A stretch of DNA of 64,000 nucleotides from Tanypteryx hageni (taxonomy: Eukaryota; Arthropoda; Insecta; Odonata; Petaluridae): contig CM054120.1 in assembly GCA_028673005.1 (NCBI GenBank), positions 75,875,533 to 75,939,532 of the forward strand, given 5' to 3'. The notes beneath the pieces were generated by a model. It was given only the letters and a program-made list of their open reading frames with translations, had not been told where the DNA came from and did not search any database. The stretch's first letter is position 1; each line of letters starts with the position of its first letter. Of this stretch, positions 1 to 11,809 are shown in pieces. The position numbers and the translations under genes are program-made.

Positions 1-101
1 TCGTAAGAAACAGAGCTGTGCGCTCAAACGTTTCCTCGGGAAAATGTTAAGAAAAGCTCCGAGGACACCTTGCGTAGACCTTTCATCCGGGATTTTATAT
101 C

Positions 102-125
102 GCTCTCTCTCTCTCTCTCTCTCTC
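102..125. repeat. (CT)n microsatellite
   Basis: About 12 uninterrupted CT units. The DNA to about 640 contains nothing else I recognise. Confidence 0.9.
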
Positions 126-646
126 GCCCAATGGGCCCAACGCATTCTAGTTTCCGAGTGCGGAAAAATTAGTCTGTTCGTTAAAAAGGAAATCATTCGA
201 GGTTTCGGGAAAAATATGGGTAATTATGCCGGCAGTAGAATGAAATGGTAAAAACATAAGCAACGATGGAAACGTTTTCTAAGCTGCGTTTGAACTCGGG
301 GAAAATACATGCATCGCTCATCGCTAAAATTGATACGAGAGAAGCGCCTCATTGTGACGTCGCCAATTCTCACTCGGACGTTTACCGGAGCCGTTTTTAA
401 ACAAATATCCCCTTTGAAGTTCACGGTGTGCTCTCGTGTGTGCGCATAAAGAAATTCTCCCTCTCACATACTCGGTTGAATTACGGTGACGTCGTCGACT
501 CGGTCGAATCAATTCACGAAGAAGATCTTCCCGAAGCGACGGTTAATTCCTTTTAATGAGGTCCTACGTCTCGCGCGAAATATAACTCGCGCTTTTTAAG
601 CAACGAATCGCTTTCCAATTTCGGTATCAGTTCGGTTTCATATATA

Positions 647-817
647 CAGTGGAACTTCCGTAAGTCGAACTTCAATGGAAGCAAAAAAATATTCGACTTA
701 TAGATAACTGGACTTATGGAAATACGTTATTCCCATAGAGATTTTTCCCGGTAAAATTAATTCACTTCGAGTTATGGAAAATTCGAGTTATAGACGTTCG
801 AGTATTAAAGTTCCACG
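647..817. mobile_element. Tigger/pogo-like MITE, 171 bp
   Basis: The ends CAGTGGAACTTCCGTAAGTC and, inverted, CGTGGAACTTTAATACTCGA form imperfect terminal inverted repeats. The flanks are TA (645-646 and 818-819), the target duplication of Tc1/mariner-pogo elements. The interior repeats the same ATTCGACTTATAG / TTCGAGTTATAG motif. It has no coding capacity and is a non-autonomous copy. Confidence 0.7.
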
Positions 818-1240
818 TATCTCCGTCGAAAAGGTGTCTATTCTGTATGACAGATCTGGGACGCTGGATTATGCGATATAGCAGGAATGGAGGTTGGGGC
901 GGAATGGAGAAGGGGCAGAGAGAATGTAGAAAGGGTGTGAAATTTGTTGCGATAGGTTGTGGTGCGTTCGAGGGTGCTGTTCTAGCATAAGGGAGAGCTT
1001 TCTGGATGAATGAGAGATGCTAAGTTCCTTAAGACTTTTTGTAGTCGGAGTACGTGATGAGCTATGCGGAGTGGTTTCGAAGTGGGTGCTAAGCGGGTGG
1101 AGGGGATATCAAGGACGCGAGTTCGCCCCATCCGTAGGATGTATTCGTTTATGAAGGAAAAGGTTGAGGATTATTCATTTTGAGGATTATTCATTTAGTT
1201 TCTAGTCGTCTCCTCGCTATTTCCTTAAGTTTTTCCTATC
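818..1240. other. Unassigned purine-leaning stretch
   Basis: Weakly G/A-rich sequence (around 880-960) with no ORF, splice signal or repeat that I can identify. Confidence 0.4.
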
Positions 1241-1475
1241 TCCGGATTACCTCCCCCGTTCCTTTTCTCCCCTACTGCTTCACTTCCCCCCTCCCCCTCT
1301 CACTCTTTCCGCACGTTCCCATGCCTATCCCTCCCAGCATGTCCCCTCCAACTCCTGCCCCTCCAACTCCTGCCCCCTTCAACTCCTGCCCCCTCCAACT
1401 CCTGCCCCCGCCCATTCCTGCCCCCTGCCTCTCCCGTTCCTTTTCCCCTTTCCCTTTCCTCCTCATTCCCGTCCC
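1240..1475. repeat. Polypyrimidine block with ~16-base minisatellite
   Basis: CT-rich DNA. At 1346-1416 the unit CCTCCAACTCCTGCCC is repeated four times with small changes. The open frames across it are a by-product of the repeat. Confidence 0.8.
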
Positions 1476-1579
1476 ACTCTTAAATTGTATGCTCCAGTGA
1501 CTCATTCTCCCTCCAAGTACTTGCCCCAGCCGTCGCGGTAGCCTAGTAGCTCGCTTCCATTTCGGTCGATAATTTTTAA

Positions 1580-2179
1580 CCCTAGATTACTAACCTTTAA
1601 CAAACGGGATTACTAACCATTCGTCTAACAGACTATCGCATACTAATATTTTTTAATAAAAGAAAAAAGAGGTATACTTAAATGTTTTAAATACTTTACA
1701 ATACTTCAACAACCTCTGGTACATTTAAACATACAATGCTGTATTAAATTTTATCACACCATTCCAAACACGTTTCCAATATGTTCTCCACAAATAACGC
1801 GTGAACATGCACTGCAGAGTAATCTTGCAATTCTCCTCTTTTAAGGACAAAATGCACATATCGAACGTTTGCTCGGTTTATCCTTACTCTGGCTCTCCCG
1901 AGGCAGCTCTATTTGCAGAACATTAGCGATCATCGACTTAGTACGACTTAATTTCAGGACCACCAAGTAACGTTAAGGCTAACCATTCGTCTCTGAAGCG
2001 ACCTCAGTTGCATAGCACAAAATCAAAGCAAATAATCCCTTATGTAAACAGTCACACTAGAAGAACACAAGCTAAAATGAGGCTACAAAAAAGCCAAACC
2101 TAGAACTCAAAAATATGGAGTACGGGGTGCATGTTTGTTTTGGCCGTCGTCTGCTAGACGAATGGTTAGTAATCCAGGG
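1580..2179. mobile_element. piggyBac-type MITE, 600 bp
   Basis: The element is flanked by TTAA on both sides (1576-1579, 2180-2183). The left end CCCTAGATTACTAACC matches the inverted right end CCCTGGATTACTAACC. The shared ATTCGTCTA(A/G)CAGAC follows, after a 23-base internal duplication of the left end. TTAA duplication and CCC ends are the signature of piggyBac. No transposase is present. The motif CTAACCATTCGTCT also recurs internally near 1979. Confidence 0.8.
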
Positions 2180-2183
2180 TTAA

Positions 2184-3377
2184 ATAGCCTAGTAAAAACG
2201 TATGGATGAGTTGCATAAAAATGTCATTCGGTAATTATTTCGGCAGCATCGGGTATTTTCTTCATTAAGTGGTTATTTTTAGTATCACTTTTGTTTTACT
2301 TAAAGGCATTTGCATTTACGTTTGTACCCAGCAAATCGCCTTGGGGTGGGTTGGGATAGAAAGCACCAAAGTTACTCTATCAGCCGCGGTTCATGAGAAA
2401 TCTTCTGCTTGTTTCCCCGGCTTGTATTTGGTTAAAAATAATAATATTAAACATTTAGCTTTGATCTCGTTAGATTTCTTAACGTTTTTGGACATTTGCT
2501 GCGCTTTGAACAACGCGAATTTTTAGATTGAACGAAAATTTGATTGATGGGGACAAAGCTGTGCCGTGGGTATGTGCCGCCCCAAACTAATTTTTTAATA
2601 TATTGCAGTTCGAGAAAAAAGTAGATGTAAACTCGTAACAATTATATTAACATATTTATTAGTTATTAACATATATTACTAACATTTTAATATATTTTTA
2701 ACAATGCTGCGTAAAAAAGTTTAAATGTTATCATATACAACAAATAATTACATGGTATTTTGGTTACATGATTAGGTACAGTTTATCAAAAACGTTATTT
2801 TAATAAACATTTACTTTGCGAGCTTTAAGATTGAAAAAGCGTTTTACGACATCATCTATATCTAAATTTTCGCAAAGCTCATGTTCTATTGAAATAACAA
2901 AAAGATGAAAGCCTATTCATCATCATCATGGATGATCATAAATAATTTTTTATTTAGGGAATGACCTTTATCCAGACGCAACGGTAACAGGAAGGGTTAA
3001 TAATATACGCAGGGATTGTGCCATTTGTTTTGTGTTTAAGACAAGATTTTCATCTGAAAACAGTTCAAACAAAGCATCGTTAAGTTCTGGTTAATTGAAT
3101 CTTAATGGTTTTATAGCTTCAATCCCGCAATGGTTATGGGCCTGGCGGTAGGAATACGTGCAATTTAGAGGAAATAGTGTAATAAAAGAGTAACTTATAA
3201 GAAGTTTCCATTTTCGGCCATACTATTTTAAACAACCAGAATACCCCTTATACAAGGATTTCACATAATATTGGGACATTACTCCTATTTGCTGTCATTC
3301 ATAAGACAACGCAATTTATCGGAAGGCTGCCTTCTTCATCTTGCGTCTCAAAACACATAAAAATACGGTCATAAACA
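2184..3377. other. Unassigned AT-rich stretch
   Basis: Strongly AT-rich from 2600 to 2830. A GGGTTAA at about 2993-2999 resembles a piggyBac right end but has no matching left end. No gene or repeat family is recognised. Confidence 0.4.
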
Positions 3378-3385
3378 CTCCCAAC

Positions 3386-3472
3386 CAGTGGCGTAACGCA
3401 CTCGCAACCCCCTTGTGACGGAGGACAGCCCTCCTACGTGTTTTACCATGGCTGGGCCCTAGAACGATACTG
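3386..3472. mobile_element. Very short hAT-like derivative, 87 bp
   Basis: The segment starts CAGTGGCGTAAC and ends ATACTG. It is bounded by an exact 8-bp direct repeat CTCCCAAC (3378-3385, 3473-3480), the hAT target-site duplication length. The terminal inverted similarity is short (CAGT...), so it is probably an extreme internal-deletion copy. Confidence 0.6.
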
Positions 3473-3480
3473 CTCCCAAC

Positions 3481-4870
3481 CAACTGCAATATGCCACATG
3501 GATGCGCGAGAAAAAGAGGAACGAAAAAAGTAACGGTCTTCGGTTTAGGTTCGGCTTGCTCCAATCCGATAAAAAAAGAAAGCAATAAATGTAGGTGGTT
3601 TGTGCACCCGCCTTCAACTTTTGAAGGTTGCTGCTCACTGCCGCCCGTGTGCAATGAACACATTGCACGCATGGTAAGCACGGCCCTGGATGTGGATTTA
3701 GGTCTGAGAAGATAGCTATTTCCAAACATTTCCAGTCATTATTTAAAAATTCATATTCAAATACGCAAAAAGCCGTCTCAAGTAGGGTTTTTTATCCCGC
3801 GTATTTTCTTAAGCATTCGTCGAATCTCTATTTCAGCTCCTTCATGCAAACTAAAAAACTGGAAAATAATTTGCAGTTGAAACTCTATATTGAATCATTG
3901 GCAGAAACATAGCTAATGAGCTTTAGCTGAGGCAGTTTAGGGATTAAATGAAACCCACTTATATCGGAAGCCGTTCTCACGATATAAATCACGCGGATTC
4001 GAATGTAGGACAGCGATATGTAAGTTCTATTTTCGTATAACATTCATGGAACATAATAAGAAAGACAAGTGTACAATTGAAACAGGAAAAATTTCATTGA
4101 ATAGCACCCCCTGCCACAAACCTTTTTGGTGACTCCCTTGGTAATATATACGTAGATATCTGAATTCGAAAATAGTACATTTTTTGCACATTTTCACGGG
4201 GAATGCACATTAGCTTAAATTTCCTTTGTCATTAGCGCCCGAATCGTCAACTTTCGAAGGTCACGGTTGATTTCAAGGAACTAAATACATGCGGGCACTT
4301 CTAGACGTCGGGTATGGATTACCATAGCTGCTGGAGGAACGATGAATAGCGTTCTCCCGTAAATATTTTCAATCTCCTCATTTCGGCTGTAGCCACGGAT
4401 CATTGTACTGAGGAGGGGGAGGGGAGGTTTAGCATTTCGCGGCGACGATCCTCCTTTCAGCCTTGTCGCGTCGCTAATAAGAAAAGATACGGCACGCGAA
4501 GTTATGCGGAATGTTTGAATATTCTTCTATATATAGAGGTGTAAATTACCCTGTTTTGTTTTCGAGTCAATTAAAAAAACCCCTTCGAAAGTTCCGTTTT
4601 GAATGAAAAGATGTTTCCAACCGCAAAAACCTAGACATCGCGTCTCTCTGTATTTACAGAAATCGAAATTCGGTTCGCGAGGCAAATTTCTCTTTAGCGG
4701 ACTTCCCGGGAAACACGCCGTTGTCGGCATTTTTGTCCGTTCTGCCGTTTGTTTTTGTTAATATTTTTTTCCGATGTAAATTTCTCGGCATTTTACTGGT
4801 TCCCAATTATCTAATTTCCCGTCGTTTTATGTTTGCCTTTGCCGGCTAATTTCTTTCAAATTCTGAACAT
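3481..4870. other. Unassigned stretch
   Basis: Short open frames here show no recognisable domain. I see no repeat with clear ends. Confidence 0.4.
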
Positions 4871-4879
4871 TCTAGCGTT

Positions 4880-4960
4880 TATACGGAGGAAAATAAACAA
4901 AAACTCCTTCGCCGTAAATTTTTTACGGTGAAGGAGTATCTGTTTACCTTTGTATAGTTT
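4880..4960. repeat. Foldback (imperfect palindrome)
   Basis: The arms ACTCCTTCGCCGTAAA (4903-4918) and TTTACGGTGAAGGAGT (4922-4937) are inverted around a 3-base loop, with one mismatch. Weaker pairing extends outward to about 4880 and 4960. It is a MITE-like foldback. Confidence 0.7.
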
Positions 4961-5339
4961 CACCGTGTCTCACAACCCTTCCTTTTCATTATACGAAGGA
5001 GTTGATTCGATTTTTCTTTAGGAAAGTTCCAAAAGAGTTTTTCACTCTCGTGGAATATTCAAATTACATTTCCACATGTGAGAGGAGGAAAACTCGACCG
5101 TTTTTTCACGACATTTCCAGGATATTATTTCACGAAGCGCTCGATATCCTAATTTTGCACTTTTTACGTCGCCTTACCGGACCTTTTCGAAGATTTCGCA
5201 AAATCATCGAGGAACGAACGTTTTCATTCGAGGCCCTCGGAAACGCTTCCAGATGTCGACACGCGTGCTTGGCGATGGAGGCACTCACGCACGCCGGCCG
5301 GCCATAAAAAAAAACTTTCGTAAAAGACTTTTAAACTTT

Positions 5340-5790
5340 CCCATGAACTCCTTTCCCCCCTCTCCCGCAGCCATTCTTCGACTTCTTTTTTTCCTCACTT
5401 CTCCCAACAGCACACCTTGCCATAGCTTCGTTCTTTGTTGAGAGCGGCGAGAGCCAGCTGAGCGAGCTCGTGAGTTGGCAATACGGCAAAGCAACCAGCC
5501 AGCCGCACGGTTAGCCGACGTCGCCTCCTCTCTTGCCTTTCCTCTCTTGCCGTTCCTCTCTTACCGTCCCTCTCTCTGCCCATTCTCCCCCAACTCCTCC
5601 CTCCCGGAAAACAACTTGCCCTCAACTCCCCTCTCCATCCTCCTCCTTTCCTCTCTCCACTCCACTTCCCTCACTATCCCCTACTCTCCCGCTTCCACAC
5701 ATGCCGCTCTCCCCCTTTCTCTCGGCCCTCCCTAACCCTCCCTCCCCTCGCTTCTCCCCCCCTCGCCACCCCCCCACCGGCTGAACGGGT
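5340..5790 (+). promoter_or_regulatory. Pyrimidine-rich block upstream of distal exon
   Basis: About 450 bases dominated by C and T on the sense strand end 240 bases before the predicted start codon. It probably lies in the promoter or 5' UTR of the distal transcript. This is inferred from position only; no TATA box or initiator is convincing. The long frames here are low-complexity artefacts. Confidence 0.35.
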
Positions 5791-6027
5791 GGAAGGCTTG
5801 GCTGTCTGCGACCAACCGCTTCGGGTACGAGGCAGTACGTTCCCGATCCCAGAGAGGAGAAGAGAGGAGATAATTCCGCATGGTTAGCGTGCATATGACG
5901 CGGCGCGAGTGAGGCTGGTGCCGTGCAGGGCGGTTGTGACATAATACCCATGTGTTTTTGTGGCATAAAGTGTGTGATGGAGTACTTGCGAGGACCGAAA
6001 GAATAAGTAGCGTCGTTCGCGATCGAA

Positions 6028-6238
6028 ATGGAAGAAGGCTTGGCTTGGGGGTGGGGAGGCGGTGGAGGCATGGACTGGGGCCTGGGAGGTCTCAGAGGAA
6101 GCAGGAGCCACAACAGCACCCACTCTCTGCTCGAGGCTCTTCATTTGCCTCGGCATTACCTGATGACTTCTCATTGGGGAAGCAGGAGATTCTCCGATTC
6201 TGATAATGGTCATCTCGGGAGATACAGAGTTCGATCAG
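6028..6238 (+). CDS. Distal first coding exon of an unrecognised gene
   Basis: Predicted first coding exon of 70 codons plus one base. The ATG at 6028 has a good context (GAAATGG), and an in-frame TAA at 6004-6006 supports it as the start. The reading frame is open to a consensus donor, CAG|GTAAAC, at 6238/6239, leaving phase 1. The peptide begins with a Gly/Trp-rich low-complexity stretch (residues about 5-25). A Ser/His/Arg-rich part follows, with RRFSDSD at about residues 53-59, which resembles a basophilic kinase site. There is no signal peptide or membrane segment. The phase matches the acceptor at 62233/62234, so the next codons would be Gly-Ser-Gly-Glu. I do not recognise the protein family. 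The exon call rests on start context, splice site and phase only. The low-complexity N-terminus is a reason for caution. Confidence 0.55.
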
Positions 6239-6790
6239 GTAAACAACGTCGAAGAAACCTCTTGTTATCTTATTGGATGTTGTGATGCTCGACTCACTCA
6301 TATTCACATATTTTATTCACACATTCCTACTTGAACGGTTTTCGTTGCGCTATATAACTCAATGATATTTATTTTTCTTGAAATCTCGTCTTATCAGAGA
6401 AATAGAACGCGACATACAGTTCTGTGTAAATACATGCGGGAACGGTGATGTCGAATTTCGTATAGAATTATCGAGTTCCTTACGATCCTCGACTGTTTAG
6501 GAGGCGTGGGAAGGGTGGTCCATAAGCTTTAGGACAGCACAGCTGGCCTAAGTTCGACCTGGCGGTAGCTTAGTCACGCCGGCATCTCTTATATCTTTCT
6601 TACGTGCAAACCCTCACGTCTAGAGGGCGCCTGCCTCGCTTTCGATGCATACGTTCACTTTTCACCTCCGCTTGTAAGTTCACGATTCGGCCGTCGCAAG
6701 TCAATCGAGGATGTGGAAAAATGCTCGACTCGAAAAGGAAATTGTTGAGATAGCCATGTGGCTGAAGTTTTGTTGATTTGATATTTCGCA
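6239..6790. other. Proximal intron sequence, unassigned
   Basis: I see nothing recognisable after the predicted donor up to the short repeat at about 6800. Confidence 0.4.
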
Positions 6791-6824
6791 CCAATAGTCA
6801 TGGAAACGGTTTCAGATAAAAATC

Positions 6825-6960
6825 AACCATCATCAGTGGTGACTTGGCGATCGAATATTCTTTTTAATGAGTCCACTGCAGGCGAATCGCCACTGATGAC
6901 GGCTGCTTTGCGTTCTACATGCGCGTCTGATTTTTCACGACGCTTATATGGCGTATGTAT
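6825..6960 (+). repeat. Short dispersed repeat, copy a (hammerhead-like core)
   Basis: The core CGCCACTGATGACGGCTGCT (6888-6907) is followed by GCGCGTCTGATTTTTCAC. It shares the consensus of the copies at 11725, 20175 (minus), 40140, 45860 and 47325. This copy has lost the GAAA segment. An inverted partial copy lies just upstream (6828-6858, CATCATCAGTGG...GGCGAT), so the region can fold back. Confidence 0.55.
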
Positions 6961-9185
6961 TTATCAATATTGCGCGTTAGTCATAGAAGACGGATGCTGC
7001 AGCGCTTAAGTCAACTGAGTGATAGAGTTGAAGTTCAGTTACCTCGCCTTTTGCATGCTATTTCCCGCCATTACTGTTCGATGTTACGAAGCAGATCCCA
7101 AGGTCCATTTTTAGCAATTTTTCAAACGCATATATGCGACTCCAACACGGCTTAAAGAACTTCATTTGTCTTGTAAAATAGTGAATCAAAATGATTGTAC
7201 AAGATGTGGTATAATTTATCTATTTTCAATAATGAAGGAATAATGATGGGAATTAGGTAGGAAGAAGAAGGGTATGTTAGATGAATTAAACGAAGGAATT
7301 GGGTAAGAGAACTTTAAGAGAAAGGCTTTAGATGGCACAGATTGTGTTAGGTGAGCCTAATAACCACCCGAAGGTGGAATTACAATGCATGTATGTCTTT
7401 GAAATATGTTTTTGTTTCGTCTCTAATTCTCCTCACGTATGCGTTAAAAAAATAATCTCATTCGCGGATCAGCCGAACGGCCGGCATTGGTATTTTATCT
7501 CATAACACGTGAAGGTTCTGCCGACTGACTGGGTGATCTGTTATTTGTATATTTTTATGATGAAGACTCGCAACGTAATTATCCGTGAGTAGGACGTGAG
7601 CAATAAAATCACATGTGTTTAAAACCGAACGGTTTGAAATGGTGGTGCGTGGCTCGGTGGAGTGGTTCTATTCGAGTGCTATAGCCTGAGAGGGACGTCG
7701 CCATTAACCGTTTTTATTATTTGTTTCGTAAGAATCCGCTATAACGTTAGATCGATCGCTAATGCAATATACATTGTGGATGTCTGCTTCGTCTGTAACT
7801 ACGTCGAAATTGTGGGACGCGAATTCACGAGACTGTCAAAGACGGCAAATATGTTATCGTTTAACGGAAAAGTTAAGATAAGAGCCCTTATCGCTTCCCT
7901 CCTTTGTTGCGGAAGGCGTCGCATTTACTCAAATATGGTATTTTCCTCTATATCAACCGGATGCGGGTTCTTATATTCGTGCTAAGACTTCCAATTCCCC
8001 GTATATCATTCAGGCGAGTTCCATTTACGTCGTTCGATTGGGGGTACCTACTCGCTGGAACGTTTTTTTTGTGCATACTCTCCGCGACTGTTAAAATCCA
8101 TGTGTCCTCGGATACAAGGTTATGCGCCCAAATTCTTAGGCACTACTCCAACTTAGTTCGGCTTTTGTTTTTGTTCGAGAGGGCGGTGTGCGATTGTTTA
8201 CTCCCAGATAGCATAGGAGGAAGTGCTTACGTTTTGGCCATGAAGTCGCACGGAATATACAATCATTTTTATAAATAAATCTAAAAACGTGCAAATTCCG
8301 TGTTAATTTTTCTAGCGCGAAAGATGATTCGCACGAGGAATAAATAATGGGTAATTCACGAATGATGGAGTGTCTTGAGCCGGAGGTCTCAAACACGTGG
8401 CACACAGTTGAGAGACTGTGGACCTCATGGTTTTGATTCAACTCTAATTAGATGGGAGAGAGGATCACGGAGGCATGAAGGGATACGAAACTACATTTAA
8501 GAATTCTGTAATAGTTTAGTCATAATTGAAATATAAACCATTTTGAGCCGTGTGCTTAAGTTTCAACGAAATATTAATGCTCATGATTATGATAAGCGCC
8601 TCGCCATATATTTCGATATTTTGTATTTGGCCTCCATGCATTTTGAGTTTGAGAGTTTTAAAGCCTACTTTAAGCAAATCTTATCGCTTTGAATCCTCCG
8701 AATAAACCGGACACGAATTTTCGCTAGATAGTAGCGAGAAGAAGTTGGTAAAAAGCGTATGAATTATACAAGAAAAACGGCTTTCAGCAATTATATATGT
8801 TACGATAAAGATAATGGCAATAATGACGAACCCAAACTACTATGCCCTCGGCAGAATTCGAACCAGAGACCCTTCGACGCAACCTAACCATTTACCGAGC
8901 CTGTGCCATAATAATAATTAACTAATTGGATGCGAAGTGTGTATAATTTGACCGCCGGTCCGATAATGATGCATATTGTATAACGATTTCCGGTCGCACA
9001 CCGTTGCGGAAGATGAGGGTTTTCCCTCGCATGAATTTTCTTGGGTTTCTCCAGTAATAACAGAACTCGTTTCAGTTTTAATTGGTTCGAATGGAGAGGC
9101 TCGCCGGTTAACCGTCGCGGCGTACCTTCACTTTGTTCGCCACGTTATTTTTTTTCTCGCGGCATACGTTCTCATCTACATGATG
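6961..9185. other. Unassigned stretch with a tRNA-like fragment
   Basis: No coding sequence is recognised. The tRNA-like fragment at 8843-8900 is listed separately. A sequence at 8372-8425 (GTCTCAAACACGTGGC ... ATGGTTTTGATTC) resembles worn hAT ends, but no target duplication is visible. Confidence 0.4.
8843..8900 (-). repeat. tRNA-like / SINE-head fragment
   Basis: On the minus strand a B-box-like GGTTCGAATTC follows an A-box-like TGGCACAGGCTCGG. The spacing and arms do not give a clean cloverleaf, so this is more likely a tRNA-derived SINE head or a tRNA pseudogene. Confidence 0.35.
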
Positions 9186-9189
9186 ATGA

Positions 9190-10334
9190 TGATTTGTTGC
9201 GATGCGGAGAGAAAAATACTCAGGTCGATGTCATATTCATTGACTTCAGAAAGGAGTTTGATAAAGTATCTCATATGAAATTAATTGCGAAGTTAAAACA
9301 ATATGGTATCAATCCGAAAGTTGTCAGTTGGGTGAGAGATTTCCTCTAGAATAGAGAAGAGATAGTTGTCATCGATGGGAAATACTCGTCCCCCGTTCAA
9401 GTTGCGTCGGGTGTTCCTCAGGGAAGTGTATTTGGCCCTCTATTTTTTCTTAATCTATGTGAATGATATCTGCTCGGTAGTACGTAGTAAAATTAGACAT
9501 TTTGCCGATGATACCGTTCTATATAAAGAAATAAAGAACCAGGAGGGCCATCAGTCGCTGCGTGAAGACTTAAGAGCCATTTCAACGTGGTGCAAAGAAT
9601 GGCAAATTGAAATTAATTACACTAAATGTGCCGCAGTTACGTTCTGGAAAAGTAAGAACATAGAAGTAGGCTTCGAGTATAAAATAGATGGAATAAATAT
9701 TCAAGCAGCCGAGTATGTAAAATATTTAGGAGTAACCATTTCTCGAGATCTTTCATGGGACATGTACATTCGTCGAGTTATAGGTGCGGCCAACAAAAAA
9801 CTAGCTTTCATAGGTAGGATAGTACGGAACACTACAGAAAAAGTACGCGAAACATGTTACTTATCACTGGTTAGACCACAAGTGAAATACGCCTCATGAA
9901 TATGTGATCCGTACGAGAAGGGACATATAATTCAATCAGAAAGAGTGCAGCGCAGAGCAGCCAGATTCGTAAAACAATAGTACGAACATAAGGAAAGCGT
10001 CACCTCATTATTGAGGGATTTGAACTGGGTACCACTGGAGGATCATAGATTACACTCAAGTTTGCGGTTTCTGGAGAAATATAGATCGGAATGTCTAACA
10101 GAGGAGGTTGTAGGAATAATTGAAGCCCCAACGTATATATGTAGAAACGACCGTGACGATAAGATACGTGAGATCGATTGCAGGACGAAGTGTTATCTAG
10201 GCTCGTTCTTTCCGAGGACGATTCGAGATCACAATAGAAAATTTCAACCTGCGATAGGCAATCTTTAGGTAGGTTATGGTGCATTGCACTCTCTGCTACC
10301 CACCAATTAGGTGAATTGCAGGGTAACATGTAGA
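9190..10334 (+). pseudogene. CR1/L2-like LINE, reverse transcriptase remnant
   Basis: 5'-truncated LINE copy. In order there is the RT palm start (VIFIDFRKEFDKVSH), VASGVPQGSV, the catalytic FADD (in KIRHFADDTVLYK), and the C-terminal block VQRRAARFVK. These are hallmarks of the CR1/L2/Jockey group of non-LTR elements. The frame is broken by a stop at 9347-9349, a one-base insertion near 9450, and stops at 9897-9899 and 9978-9980. The 3' UTR (10268-10327) has the family stem-loop and a GTAGA tail. The next copy starts immediately, in the opposite orientation. Confidence 0.88.
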
Positions 10335-10775
10335 TTAACATGATACCCTGCAAGCCACCTTTTTGGTGGATGGCAGGGGGTGCAGTGCACCAAGGGTCCA
10401 TAGTTTTCCTACGTTATCTTTTCCTATTATCTTTTCTTATCGTCCTAGGGAAAAGGGTCCTCTATATCGCTCCGTTCTACAGTCGATCTCGCGAATCTTA
10501 TCCTCACTGCCCTGCCTTCCGAGATACGTCGGGCTTCTGATAAGTCCTACTACCTCATTCGCTAGTCCCTCCGACATAAATTTTTCCAGTAGTTTAAATC
10601 TAGCCTGCTGCCCACGTTCCTCTAACGATGTCCATTTCAGATTTTCTATTAATAATGTTACACCTTGTTTACTATCGTAATTCCTCTTTACAAATCTAGC
10701 TGCCCTGCGCTGAACCGTTTCTATCTCGCTAGTGAGTCCCTTTTCGTAGGGATCCCACACAGCTGACGCATATTA
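10335..10775 (-). pseudogene. LINE copy, same family, opposite orientation
   Basis: 5'-truncated copy read on the minus strand. A C-terminal ORF of about 107 codons (10760-10437) carries WDPYEKGL, VQRRAARFVKRNY and EDKIREIDCRTERY. It is followed by the 3' UTR stem-loop (10344-10376). It lies tail to tail with the plus-strand copy ending at 10334. It is among the better preserved copies over this part. Confidence 0.88.
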
Positions 10776-11720
10776 TATTTCTCGCGGTACTATCAAGATG
10801 GGTGGGTGGGTATAGGGGCGGAGGGAGGGTTTCGCAACCCATTTGGAAGCGAACAGTATACATTTACAACAGGTGGGCATCTCCTGACTTGTCTACCGCC
10901 AGTCTTACAGGCTTGCGAATCTGATGTCCCAGTGACCCCTTCCTTACTTGGTGGGAATTATGTTTTTATTCTCACATTCGCGTTAAGGCGATTCGTAACG
11001 TTCTAGATCCGAACGGGGTGGACTTCTTTTCTCACCGGTTTATGGATTCGAAGAAAAAATAACGTCATTGGAGCAAACGGAATCGATAGCGACCTTACAT
11101 AACGCCGTTGAGAGAAGTCTCTCGCCGTCCAATTTGTCGTGTCCTTTCCTTCGATAATTGATCCGTCGTGCCTTCTTTGAAAAAAAAGAGAGAGGGCGAG
11201 CAAAAAGTCTTTCCCAATTTATTGGGGCATTTTGTAGCTTTTGGCACTAATTGGGAGAAGGCCCAATTAAGGACTTTTTCCGAAGAACCATAAGTTACGT
11301 CGTGTACGCCGACATGTCGTGCATGATGATTTTCCTACGATACTCTCTGCAAAGTTCGATACAAACGAAGTATGAGATATTTCACAATATTTTGCTGTCA
11401 AAAAAGTTGGACAATTGCGAATTAATTGCCCACATATGCGATTTCGAGTCTCGCGAAGCACCGGTTTATACGCGGTTGAAATTCCGCAACGATGTATTGC
11501 CATCATGTTGGGATTTTCACGTGCCAATGAGCTTTTAGAATCTCCAGAGGAGGAAGTGATTATATATCTCACCAACAGAGAAATATTTGCTGCTTGTGGC
11601 TTTAGAGCTCAGGTTTGGAGGAGTCGTTCTTAAATCCCGCATTAACTTTTATTGGCCTCTTCGCAGTCATTTCATTCCAAAATTTACGATCCCACGGTAA
11701 AGAACGCTCTGTTTAGAATC
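10776..11720. other. Unassigned stretch
   Basis: Short frames without recognisable domains (for example 11251-11538) and no clear repeat. Confidence 0.35.
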
Positions 11721-11724
11721 TCCT

Positions 11725-11800
11725 GTCGGTGAACTACTGCTGATGAAGGCTGATTTGTAGCCGAAATGCGCATCTGATTTTTCAAGCATTGTGAAGGGTA
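11725..11800 (+). repeat. Short dispersed repeat, copy b (hammerhead-like core)
   Basis: CTGATGA (11740-11746) is followed by GGCT...AGCC (a four-pair stem), then GAAA, then the self-complementary ATGCGCAT and C. This is the best match in the window to the order of hammerhead core elements. One extra base (A) sits between CTGATGA and the stem. The outer stem I does not pair convincingly. Confidence 0.5.
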
Positions 11801-11809
11801 TCTACTGGA

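Noticed and set aside
2990..3003. Right end of another piggyBac element (GGGTTAA)
   Set aside because: No matching TTAACCC left end within a plausible distance.
5622..6213. Long minus-strand frames (165 and 109 codons) opposite the distal exon
   Set aside because: They run through the pyrimidine block and opposite the better supported plus-strand exon. They show no domain or splice support.
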